Shown one piece after another: positions 1-8,164 of a stretch of DNA of 14,414 nt. Location: assembly GCA_024811115.1 (NCBI GenBank), contig JAKOGH010001009.1, positions 1-14,414 of the forward strand, read 5' to 3'. Position 1 is the stretch's first letter. Every line of letters starts with the position of its first letter. This DNA comes from Terana coerulea. Taxonomy: Eukaryota; Basidiomycota; Agaricomycetes; Polyporales; Phanerochaetaceae. Below the pieces are notes generated by a model that saw only the letters and a program-made list of their open reading frames with translations, was not told where the DNA came from and did no database searches. The translations under genes and the position numbers were made by a program.

Positions 1-970
1 CAATTCGCGCTGTTGCGACACACCACTGAAAACATGCTTTACACTCACGACATGGCTTTTGCTCCCGAGTGCTCTTATATTGTGATGACGATGAAAGAGA
101 GAAGTACTGGGACCTCGTCAGACGCGAGGCGGGAGAGATAATTACGGTCGAGAGCAAGTCGCGAAGATGGGCGCCAATGCCATCCGGCCCTTGTTCCCTT
201 CCTCCATGTCCAGTTCCTGAATCGCTGCCAGTGGCTCCGGACTGTCTCTCAAGCACGCTACCACTTGCGTCGCGGACTATACGACATTCCTCGGGCACCA
301 CTCAAGTCGTGATTAATAGCAACGTCGACTGGCAGTCTACCTCTGGCGACCTCGCGCGGACGGCTGTGCCTAGGCTCTGAGATGACCGCAGCAAGAAAGG
401 GCTGCTGTGCGCGATTTGAGATGGAGACATGGTCTATGGGATTTTTTCAGTGTCTTGTATCTGGCTTAGGCTGAGGACAGTCGTAAGAATTTGGGCCTCA
501 GGTGCGCCAGCTGCACTCATGCACGCTTATACGTCGATGCTCATGACGCCATTGCTGTGGAATAGCAATGTGTACAGTTCAAAACTTGGCCGAGGCAGCG
601 GTGAGTTGGGTTCAGTCCCGTTCTCCCGACGACGTTACCTATCGCGGACGGTCCTGACTCTGTACACGGCGACCACAACATAGCCCTCCGCAACCCAACG
701 GTAGTAATTGTACGGCAAATCACGGTGAGTAATAATTTCTGTCTAAAGCTTCGAGCGATGTGGATTATGGAGACGTGCCACCGTCACAGCATCATGCGTT
801 TGCCAAGGATAATGGGAGGAATCATCGATCGGGGATAGCTGGCGCGTCGGGTTAGCTCTCAGCTTCGTGTCTGCTCTAACGACTCGGATTCCCAGCCGGT
901 CGCTAACTTTGTGCCGTCTGTAGGTCTACGATCGCAAGCTTATTCCCTGGCAACGTTGATCACACGTAGA
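1..970 (+). pseudogene. Family X, copy A (partial, decayed)
   Basis: I do not recognise the product. The stretch aligns by eye along its length with 8191-9250 (copy B) and, reversed, with 3950-4690 (copy C). The most conserved coding-like part is at about 640-724 and reads GDHNIALRNP in one frame, matching GNHNMPIRNP and GNHNIAIRNP in the other copies. A splice donor GTGAGT follows at 725. A downstream branch-like CGCTAAC and an acceptor ending at 923 match copy B, but the GTACGT donor that copy B has at 9164 is changed to CTTCGT here, so this intron could not be spliced as in copy B. The reading frame also shifts around 540-640. Relative to copy B, about 65 bases appear to be missing after position 9. 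Homology fades at about 970. This looks like a dead paralogue; the start lies outside the window. Confidence 0.6.
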
Positions 971-1026
971 ACACCGTCAGCCCAATACCGCACATCGAGC
1001 ACGAATCCTGAGCACAGATCGACATG

Positions 1027-1229
1027 CTAAGTCTGGAGACCTGAGGTCCCGCCCTCGCCGACGCCGAGCTTCTCGTCCTCGTCGCCGTGCAGCGCGCGCC
1101 GCCGCTGCGCCGCGAACTGCCAGTGATCGGAACAGTAAACCCGGGTTCTCCGCCCAGCGAACAGTTCGACGCTCAAGCGCTTTCGGACACGAACATACCC
1201 GCAATCCCCACCTTTCAACTCTGCCTCTC
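1027..1229 (-). CDS. Unrecognised exon-like segment, GC-rich third positions
   Basis: An open minus-strand segment of about 67 codons ends at a TAG (1027-1029). It contains a basic stretch (YVRVRKR, FAGRRTRVYC), a CSDHW motif, and an acidic/glycine tail (GDEDEKLGVGEGG). Its third positions are strongly G/C, unlike the flanks, which argues for real coding. There is no ATG: an in-frame TGA lies a few codons upstream, and a CTTAG acceptor just before 1229 suggests this is a last exon. Upstream on the same strand, about 1270-1320, a second coding-like bit (SWNRYEEYGEE) could be the preceding exon, but I could not make the phases join cleanly. It is probably the 3' end of a gene or a fragment. No family recognised. 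Confidence 0.3.
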
Positions 1230-1432
1230 CTAAGGTCGCTTTTTGTCAACGTACCCCCTCCCCTCACGTTATCGACTGACCTGATTTCCTCCCCGTACTC
1301 TTCATACCTATTCCAGCTTTTGTGCACCAAAACTGCATCTTGGCGTCATGCTTGAACGCATGAAGTATCCGCGCTGCGCATTGTCGTCCTCTGCCGCGTC
1401 TCGAGAGCTCGCACTCCCCTCAGATCCTGTGC

Positions 1433-2150
1433 ATGACCATCCCTCAGCCGAACGACCACGCGTTGCCAACCGCCCCAAGACCCTTTTCCGTGACGCCCCC
1501 GACTTTGCCTATGAGCAAGCCTGCGCCGGAGTCATTTGGTTCCAACAAAGGCGAAACTACCTTTCGGGGTTTCGACCATGCGGATTTCTGTGTTCATGGC
1601 CAACTCGCCTCCCTATCCTCCCACGTTTCGAATTGCCTCCTTTAAGACCAAACTCAATCGCCCACGCCCTTGAGACCCTCCACCATTCCATCTATCGCTC
1701 CGGGCTTGCCGGCGCTTTTCGCTTTGTCGTTGACATCTGCATGCACTCCGATGTGCTGTCCCCACCCTGTTGTACATAAATCCACAGACCAAAAACCCAG
1801 TGTTTGCCGACGCCCAATACCCCACGGGGTTCTGCAGAAATAGGCTGCTCCACAGAGGACCGCCATATTCTCTATATATTCTATTCCATGTGTGACCATT
1901 CAGTGAGTTCCTCCCACTATCTCGATGGTGTGCTCTTAGCTTACCTATGCTACATAGCCTTCCATTCTGCCGCGATACCCGCGGGGCACTCAGCCTTGTC
2001 AACAGATGAGATCCACACATGTACGTTCCAGCAGTGTTTTCTTAGGAGGATCTACTAACTGATCCGTCTATAGCACCACGCCTGCCTTCAACTCGAGCCA
2101 CATCATCCACTCATTATAACTAATCACTGCGCGACGTGCCCTGGTAGCCA
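1433..2150 (+). pseudogene. Possible intron-containing gene remnant, unrecognised
   Basis: Two canonical plus-strand introns are visible. The first, 1903-1957 (55 bp), has GTGAGT, a GCTTACC branch-like site and TACATAG. The second, 2021-2073 (53 bp), has GTACGT, a perfect CTACTAAC branch site and TCTATAG. They bracket a 63-bp segment, exactly 21 codons. Upstream, an ATG at 1433 opens 70 codons (MTIPQPNDHALP...) to a TAA and is preceded by a pyrimidine-rich tract (about 1250-1320) as in many fungal leaders. I could not link the 1433 frame with the spliced exons without stops, so either the start is wrong or the gene is broken. No domain recognised. Confidence 0.3.
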
Positions 2151-2829
2151 CTTTTTTTCCTTTGGGATACCCCAGACTTGTAGTTCCCGCACTGTACGAA
2201 ACCTCAGTAATACCGTATTCAATGTCAGATATTGTACGAATTCCCCACACAGTACCAATTCACTCTCGGGTGTGACTCGGGCCATCGTTTGTCTGCGGCC
2301 CCTGAAAACTTCAAGAAGAAATAGACCACCTGGACCAATTCATCAATTGAGGATCTGAACAAATAAGGCATTTGGAAACATACCACGCATGTGAAGCGGG
2401 TAGTAGGCATTAGATCGGAGTCAAAGCAGGACTATCACCGCCACGGAAACGTCGCTCTATGGCGTATGACTTGATCTTTCGGTTTTGGCAAACTCCGTCA
2501 GAGTGGCTATCTTGCTGGTTAAAAGTGTCAGGAATGTCATGAAAGGATATTCACATGTGTTTACACTACCCCCAAACACACAGCTTTGAAGCGTGTTGAG
2601 CGAGGTGAGCTCGAACTCGACGAGAGCCCATAGAGTATATTGTCGGCGACGAGCAATATTAGGGCTGAGTATTCTTGCCATTCAACAAATCGTAGACAGC
2701 TTCCATTGAAGTAGATACGTAAGGTGTGCTATGGAAGGCAGAGCGTACAGACTGCAGATACCAGCCGTACTCAATGTACACAGGTGAACTGCGTAGTGTG
2801 GCCAACGAAGCCGCAAAACTGTAAGACAT
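2124..2829 (-). pseudogene. Multi-exon gene remnant, unrecognised
   Basis: Several minus-strand segments read like protein. Positions 2829-2659 encode 56 codons (SFAASLATLRSSPVYIEYGW near the start) and end in a TAA. In a shifted frame from about 2680, ARRRQYTLWALVEFELTSL continues to an apparent 55-bp intron at 2569-2515 (GTAGTG...TGACAC...CCAG). Further on, 2285-2124 is an open 53-codon segment starting at an ATG (MARVTPESELVLCGEFVQYL) with a stop at 2126-2124. Between them lie donor/acceptor-like GTATGT and TTTTCAG signals. The frames do not join without a shift near 2660, so I call it a remnant. No family recognised; it is not similar to X or Y by eye. Confidence 0.35.
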
Positions 2830-3187
2830 GATGAGCGCCGTCGGAGAGCTTTATGAGGAGTCCATACCTGGGGCGTATCGAGCTTGTGATGGTATTGAAC
2901 TCAGGGAATTTCCTACAGAATGTGTCGCTGGCCGTCGAAGTTCCTGAAACACTTATTTCCGCTACCTCTGCACTTTAGGGCTGAAGTGCCTTGAGGTCTT
3001 GAAGTGACATCCTCATAGGTTTGATATAGCGCATGCGCAAGTGTCCATTCACTGGACGCAGGTACACACCTGGATCGCTACGGTGTCTTTTGAATTTCTC
3101 CATCACGCTTTTGGGGTATATTCTTGAAGCGAAATCGTCTTGTCGGTTGTTCATTCATTGGCTTAGCAGGACGAGAATGGGTGAGGT

Positions 3188-3753
3188 CTACAGCATCAAG
3201 GGAAGTAAAAAAGGGTAACACACCTCTACTGTCATTTGACACCTTCCCTCTGCCAGTGCACTTGTACACGCGTAACCAGCACGAACGTCCCGTTGAGGCG
3301 TCATCTTTCTGGGCGCGATATATCCCACCTTGCGAACTTCGATAAGACGGCACCTTGCATAGTGCACGCAGAGGGAGTCGGAGTCGGCCCGATCCGTCGC
3401 GTTCACGGGCTTGTTCTCAAGTGCAATGAGATTATAGACCGGCGCAGTAGTGTGTAGTCCGCGGGTATGTCGAAAGTAAGAGCACAAGTTGCATGCGAAG
3501 GTGAACGTGGAGGAGAGAAGTGCGAACCGCCGAGACACTGTCCTGCTCGGCTCAGCGCGAGCAGGTTCAATACGACGACATCCGAGCTGGCCAAGAGACA
3601 CTGCCGCTGCATGATCCTGCCGTCGAGGTACGTGGTGGCACGATTGCACTGGTTTCCATGGACGACCGCAAACGCTGCAACCCTATCGATCACTGACATG
3701 CAAATGACTGCACGATTTACGCGACCAGAACCAGCAGCGATAGCGTGGACCAA
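3188..3753 (-). CDS. Open minus-strand segments, unrecognised, possibly exons
   Basis: Two overlapping minus-strand frames are open here. Positions 3753-3403 give an Ala/Val-rich 116-codon segment (starting with a TTG; no ATG at the start). Positions 3649-3188 give 153 codons, whose last part (VYNLIALENKPVNATDRADS onward to CQMTVEV) looks most like genuine coding. A possible GT...AG intron (GTGTGTTACCC...GATGCTGTAG) follows near 3220-3185. Plus-strand frames are also open, so chance cannot be excluded. No domain recognised; the region lies just outside the left arm of the inverted repeat. Confidence 0.2.
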
Positions 3754-3789
3754 AATCTAGGGGACGCATCGCGTATGGAGATAATAAAA

Positions 3790-4770
3790 CAGGTTCATAG
3801 AGTTCAAGCCTTTATCAAATGACCTCAGGCTTAGAGTTTCTTTGGTTCTTTAACAACAGCTGAACGTCAGAACGGACGCATATACCAAGCCGCAGCGCCA
3901 CTTAACATGCGTGCAGTGCACGCAAGGACGTCTGGATTCCTGAGTGGCCACAGGCCCGGGGTCGCGTAGAATGATAACTCCAGTTGGGTTGCGGATAGCG
4001 ATGTTGTGGTTGCCGTGTACAGAGTCAGAACCGTCCTCAGGATAGGTCATGTCGTCGGGAGCAACCGAGTGAGCGCAAAGCACCGCAGCCTTGGCCAAGT
4101 CTTGAACTGTACACATTGCTATTGTACGGTAATAGAGTCATGAGTATCAACGTACTGGCATGCATGAGGCTAGCTGGCGCACCTGAAGTCGAAACTCCTT
4201 AAGACTGTCCTTCTCACAGCCTCTGCCCAAACCAGACACGGCTTACAGGCACCTAGAATCTCCGATATGGCCAAGTCTCCATCTCAAATCGTGCATAGCA
4301 GCCTGTTCTTGCTGGGGTCGTCTTGCAGCCCTAGACGTAGCCATCCGCGCAAGGTCGCCAGAGAGCAGCCTGCCACTCGACATTGCCGATGAACACGACA
4401 AAAATACTGCCCGAGGAATGTCGTATAGTACAAGACGCAAGTGCTGGTGCATTTGAGAGACAGTCCGGGTCATCGCCAGCGATTCAGGAACTCGACATGG
4501 AGGAAGGGAAGACGAGGCCAGAGATTATTGGCGCCCATCGTCATGACCTTGCACTCAGCCGTAATTGTCTCTGAGTCTCCTGCTTTGCGTTCGACAAGGT
4601 CCTGCTGAGGTCCCGGCGCCCTTCTCTTCCATCGACATCACAATGCAAGAGCACGAAGGAGTAAAGTGCATACCATAACGTAACGCATCCTTTTCGGTAG
4701 TATGTCCATAGCGGAAACTGATCTCTCTCAGCAGGGTCGAGTACTAGTCGGGACGGACGAGCGTGCCTGC
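3790..4770 (-). pseudogene. Family X, copy C (internally deleted)
   Basis: Product not recognised. On the minus strand the clearest coding segment is 4116-3960, reading VQDLAKAAVLCAHSVAPDD followed by a segment with DGSDSVHGNHNIAIRNPTGV, the best-preserved version of the X core. An upstream open frame at 4473-4243 (VLYDIPRAVFLSC...) is also open here but interrupted in copies A and B. After the core, where copies A and B have a GTGAGT donor and two further exons, this copy jumps at about 3955 to sequence equivalent to 9310 of copy B, so a piece with introns has been lost. In-frame stops and frame changes elsewhere mark it as a pseudogene. It diverges from family Y, which starts near 4770 on the other strand. 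Confidence 0.6.
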
Positions 4771-5610
4771 TGCAGGTGAACCTCGCATCCACGTATTGTT
4801 CCGGCACTTTGCACCAGCAAATATACCCGCAGCTGCTTGGGATTTATGCGCATGTGTGTATCTGATTAAGGTGCGTCCTCACGAGGCCGTTTCCGATTTC
4901 TTGGCCGAATTGAAGATTCTTTCAGGTTATACTGTTGCGTATTTCAATGTATGCTACTCTATGGAAATAAGATGCGCATATTGCATGCTTCATATATGTG
5001 CCCCTGTCGTTAAGTCGAAGAAGGGCACCATTCCCGCGGAGGCTGGCGCTTGGTCGACGCGCAACACGACCATCCAAGACAATTGTGCTTGGTTGCTAGT
5101 AGCTCTCCGGATATAACGTACGTCTGCCGCTTGTTGCCATATTGTTGGGCTAAGAGTACTGATCCTTCTCACACAGCAAGTCGTTCAGTGACCCAAGAGC
5201 ACGGCGATGGAGACCCAGACTGGCCGACACTATATACCTGCCTCTTCGCGAAGCTCTCCTGCAGTGGGCTGCTAGTCAGATGACCTGGAATGGGCCCAAC
5301 ATTGCCTGTGCTTACGGTTACTGTCTTCGGCTCCGCGGCGCACATGTGATATTGAAACACGAGAGAAAAGCCAGGTAAATATGACCTGAGGCCCACTGGA
5401 GAAGAACACGGCTGACAGTGTGTGGAAGGGAGCTGGCGAATACAATCAAAATATATTGTTGCAAACTATAGAAGGACATCGAAGCTTTGGCACGAGTTGG
5501 TTTCGTCCTCGAGGGTCGTCCTCGAGAAGTACTTGTCTCAATGACCGCGTAGAGGTCCGTGCCAGGACGGCCACAGGCGGCCGTCCCCCATTGAGAATAC
5601 ATTTGTAACA
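4770..5610 (+). pseudogene. Family Y, left-arm copy (intron-containing, unrecognised)
   Basis: Three introns are conserved with the right-arm copy: 4871-4925 (GTGCGT...TTTCAG), 5118-5176 (GTACGT...GCTAAG...CACACAG) and 5375-5418 (GTAAAT...GGCTGACAG). The exon 5177-5374 is open throughout in one frame (65 codons), with LADTIYLPLREALLQWAASQ and a Cys/Arg-rich end. The preceding exon (about 4960-5117) reads RCAYCMLHIC then KSKKG, matching RCANCMLPVP and KSKKG in the right arm. These frames meet a TAA right at the 5118 donor, so the exact splice or the gene itself is broken. The last segment reads KGAGEYNQN to GRPPLRIHL, matched by KGAGEYEQ and GRPPPRIHW in the other arm. The Cys-x-x-Cys is only suggestive of metal binding. 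Function unknown. Confidence 0.5.
5565..5586 (+). other. GC-rich hairpin at the end of Y (left arm)
   Basis: An 8-bp perfect stem GGACGGCC/GGCCGTCC encloses a 6-base loop. It lies just before the end of the arm and the minisatellite. The right arm has an equivalent hairpin at 7425-7448. Confidence 0.5.
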
Positions 5611-5666
5611 GTCGACATGCAAGCTACCTAACCACAGCCGCTACGGAACGGTGAGGGAGGGTATAT

Positions 5667-6115
5667 GAGGAGAGCCTCAGTAAACGGTAGGTGGGTGTAC
5701 ATGGAGAGTCTCGACAAACAGAGGGAGGGAAGGGCGAGGAGAGCCTCAATAAACGGTAGGTGGGTGTACAAAGAGAGTCTTGACGAACACGGGAGGAGGT
5801 GTGAGGAGAGCCTCGATAAATGGTAGGTGGGTGTACAAGGAGAGTCTCGACGAACAGATGGAGGGAGTGCGAGGAGAGCCTCAGTAAACGGTAGGTGGGT
5901 GTACAAAGAGAGTCTGGACGAACACGGGAGGAGATGTGAGGAGAGCCTCGATAAACGGCAGGTGGGTGTACAAGGACAGTCTTGACAAACAGAGGGAGGG
6001 AAGGGCGAGGAGAGCCTCAATAAACGGTAGGTGGGTGTACAAAGAGAGTCTGAACAGACACGGGAGGAGATGAGGAGAGCCTCGATAAACGGTAGGTGGG
6101 TATGGAAGGGGGTGT
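5667..6115 (+). repeat. Minisatellite 1: seven units of about 67 bp, alternating in two forms
   Basis: Units begin with GAGGAGAGCCTC at 5667, 5736, 5803, 5871, 5938, 6007 and 6072 (spacings 69, 67, 68, 67, 69, 65); the last is partial. Each contains TAAACGGTAGGTGGGTGTAC or a close variant. Odd units carry an ACAGA-GGGAGG type tail and TACAAGGA/TACATGGA, while even units carry ACACGGGAGGAG and TACAAAGA, so the array is built of about 136-bp dimers. The minus-strand frame that runs through it (LSRLSSHLLP..., YTHLPF...) is a by-product: unit lengths are not multiples of three. Confidence 0.95.
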
Positions 6116-6719
6116 CACGGAGGGGAGGAGAGCAAGCTCTGGTCTGTTACAAGCCAGAATGGCCTGGCTTATATATGTTTGGAGGCTGACCCTGCACGAG
6201 ACTTGGTCGCGGTCTGTTTATTCGGAATCAACAAGCATGGCCGAGGCGCTAGCCCCGATCCGATCGCTCAGCGGGAGCTTCTGCGCCCGGCGTAAGCGCT
6301 TATCCGAGTCGGCGTGCCCACAACGGGACAGCCTCCTTCTGCTGCACTTGCACATATGTATAGGACAGCTAGTAAGAATCTGCACACTTGCCGGATGTGC
6401 TTGGGGGTCTTGGAACGAGAACTAGACCACGGTCCCGGTTTGGTGAGATTGGCTTGGTTTCGCTTCGGATCAAACGCCACAAAGCTGATCGCGGCTAACG
6501 GCGACGCATCGCCTCTCGACCAGCCGCAAGCAACAGTGCGCACGAGAGCAAAGCAAAATATAAGAAATGAAAGACATGGGTTGGTTCAAACATGATAATA
6601 TTTGCAGTCTACACCGGTGAGAAGGTGGGAGCATGTAGTCTGAGGTATGGCAGGCGCAGTGTCCAGCCGATCTTAGCGCCGAGGCCGAGCGGCTCTGATC
6701 GAGTCTAGGGCGACGATCT

Positions 6720-6738
6720 TGTTTATTGCGAATAAACA
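6720..6738. repeat. Perfect short palindrome
   Basis: TGTTTATT-GCG-AATAAACA, an 8-bp perfect inverted repeat with a 3-base centre, lies 41 bases upstream of a TATAAAG. It could be a dimeric protein binding site or a hairpin; function unknown. Confidence 0.5.
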
Positions 6739-6778
6739 TACCACGGCTGACAGCCTCGTGACTGTCCGCCGCGCAGAG

Positions 6779-6785
6779 TATAAAG
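6779..6785 (+). promoter_or_regulatory. Possible TATA box
   Basis: TATAAAG sits about 75 bases before minisatellite 2, with a pyrimidine-rich tract (6838-6860) after it. This resembles a fungal core promoter, but no convincing gene follows, so the call is weak. Confidence 0.2.
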
Positions 6786-6860
6786 CGAGCCTATGTTTTG
6801 CTGTTGGAAGGCCAGAGCTCGTCTCTCACCGCCGCGATACCTCCCTTCCTCCCTTCTCTC

Positions 6861-7335
6861 AGGGTTCGCCCTTCATCGTGGATGGCGTCGGCGGTTTAGG
6901 GGTTCGCCTTGCGTCGGGGTTCGCCTCGACGTCCGCTGGATGTCGTCCCTTCTCTTAGGGTTCGCCCTTCATCGAGACCGGCGGTGGTCTGGGGTTCGCC
7001 CTGCGTCGGGGTTCGCCTTGACGTCAATCATTCACCGTCGTTTCTTCTCAGGGTTCGCCCTTCGTCAACGGTGGTGTCGGCGGCTTGGGGTTCGCCCTGC
7101 GTCGGGGTTCGCCCTGGCGTCCGCTGTATGCCACTTCTTCTGTCTCAGGGTTCGCCCTTCGTTGAGGTTGGAGGTGGTGGTCTGGGGTTCGCCCTGCGTC
7201 AAGGTTCGCCTTGTCGTCCATCACTGTCTAGTATTTTTCTCTCCGGGTTGGCCCTTCGTCCGTGGAGGTTTAGGGGTTCGCCCTGTGTCGGGGTTCGCCC
7301 TCGGCGTCCTGCTTTCTTGTCAAGGTTCCAGTGTG
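6861..7335 (+). repeat. Minisatellite 2: five units of about 96 bp
   Basis: Units start at about 6861, 6957, 7050, 7147 and 7244 (spacings 96, 93, 97, 97). Each has three copies of a GGGTTCGCC core: one followed by CTTC, then a pair (GGGGTTCGCCCTGCGTC and GGGGTTCGCC). The segments between cores are variable and pyrimidine-rich. The long plus-strand frames across it (repeating WGSPCVGVR or GFALRQ-like words) follow from the repeat and are not taken as genes. It abuts the right-arm copy of Y as minisatellite 1 abuts the left copy, yet the two arrays do not resemble each other. Confidence 0.92.
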
Positions 7336-7424
7336 TGTCACTGCGGGGACGCCCCGTGTGTGGTCGTAGCCCGGTCTCCGTAGATACTTTGCCTGTTGTC
7401 CCCACTCCAATGTATTCTTGGCGG

Positions 7425-7448
7425 AGGGCGGCCACTTGTCGCTGCCCT
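7425..7448 (+). other. GC-rich hairpin at the end of Y (right arm)
   Basis: AGGGCGGC pairs with GCTGCCCT across an 8-base loop, with one wobble. It corresponds to 5565-5586. At the third stem pair the left arm has A:T and this arm G:C, a compensatory pair, so the fold may have been kept at the RNA level or by chance. Confidence 0.4.
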
Positions 7449-7483
7449 GGCACGACCTCTTCGCGGTCGCCGGGACGAGTACT

Positions 7484-7503
7484 CCTCGGGTCCGACCCCG
7501 AGG
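7484..7503 (+). other. Hairpin CCTCGGG-6-CCCGAGG
   Basis: A perfect 7-bp stem lies inside the last exon-like part of Y. The equivalent part of the left arm (about 5508-5526) has two CTCGAG sites instead and can also fold. Confidence 0.35.
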
Positions 7504-8164
7504 ACGAAACTAACTTGTGCCAAGGTTCCAGTGTACTTCCATAGCTTGCAGTAATATTGTTTTTGCTCATATTCACCAGCTCCTTTTTGCATTATCGTTA
7601 GCCGATTCCTTCTCGAACGACTGGTAGGCTGTATTTACCTGGCTTTCCTCTTGCACTTCGACATTATGATTCCGCGCCAGGGGTCAAACAATCATTAGAA
7701 GTCGAGGCAACGCTGGGCCCAGCAAGTTTAACTGACCCCCGGCAGCCCCCGCACGAGAGCTTCACGAAGAGGCAAGTATCTGCGTCGGCCAGTCTGTGTC
7801 TCTGTCATTGCGCTCTCAGTTCCTTGACCGGTGGCGAGTTGCTATAAGAGAATAATCAGTACCCTTAGCGTGATGATGGCGACAAGCGTACGTTATATCG
7901 GCGGAATGATTAGAGCTAAGTACAACCGTCTTGGATGGTCACATTACGCGTCGACTAAGTACCTGCCGCCGCGTGGATGTTGCCCTTCTTCGACTTAGCG
8001 ACAGGGACAGGAAGCATGCAATTTGCGCATCTTATGCCTGTGAAATAGCGTACGTTGAGGCGCGTCACGGTAAAATCTGAAAATAATTTCAATTCAGCTG
8101 AGAAATAGTAACTGGCTGCGTGAAGACGCACCTTCGAGTACGCACACGCGCATACACTTTAATC

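Larger units (their letters stand above)
3790..5610. repeat. Left arm of a large imperfect inverted repeat
   Basis: Read as reverse complement, 5610-3790 aligns in order with 7380-9480. Shared landmarks include the conserved segment with ATTGCATGCTTC and AAGTCGAAGAAGGGCA (left 4983-5026), the intron donors GTGCGT, GTACGT and GTAAAT, the GATGCGAGG block, the TTCCCTTCCTCCATG block, and the GGCAACCACAACAT block. Point differences are frequent and small indels common, so this is an old duplication. The left arm lacks roughly 300 bases that the right arm has at about 8998-9310; the junction is near 3950-3962. Confidence 0.85.
6116..6860. other. Centre of the inverted repeat, no convincing gene
   Basis: This stretch separates the two minisatellites. 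Open frames exist on both strands over the same bases (plus 6314-6595 from a GTG, minus 6543-6268), and neither has a domain I recognise. It holds two TATA-like sites (6169-6176 and 6779-6785) and a perfect palindrome at 6720-6738. I see no similarity between its two halves. Confidence 0.4.
7380..8110 (-). pseudogene. Family Y, right-arm copy (decayed)
   Basis: This is the minus-strand counterpart of 4770-5610. The same introns are recognisable: a GTGCGT donor with TTTTCAG, a GTACGC donor with GCTAAG and TTATAG (acceptor before 7841), and GTAAAT at 7638 with CGGCTAAC. The exon 7841-7639 is frameshifted: YLPLREAL is followed by stops in its frame. In the preceding exon, two Trp codons of the left copy are TAG here, both in the STRN..TIQD context, and several other differences are C-to-T or G-to-A. 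This copy is clearly non-functional as written. Function unknown. Confidence 0.5.

Noticed and set aside
5628..6020. Minus-strand 130-codon frame with repeated YTHLPF and SRLSSHLLP words
   Set aside because: It is a translation of minisatellite 1; the frame changes from unit to unit, as expected from non-triplet unit lengths.
6314..6595. Plus-strand 93-codon frame in the centre
   Set aside because: It starts at a GTG, has no recognised motif, and the opposite strand is equally open over the same bases.
6793..7544. Two long plus-strand open frames (196 and 211 codons) rich in Gly, Val, Arg and Ser
   Set aside because: They are produced by minisatellite 2 (GGGTTCGCC cores). Unit spacings of 96, 93 and 97 are not all multiples of three, and the frames continue into a region that is coding-like only on the other strand.
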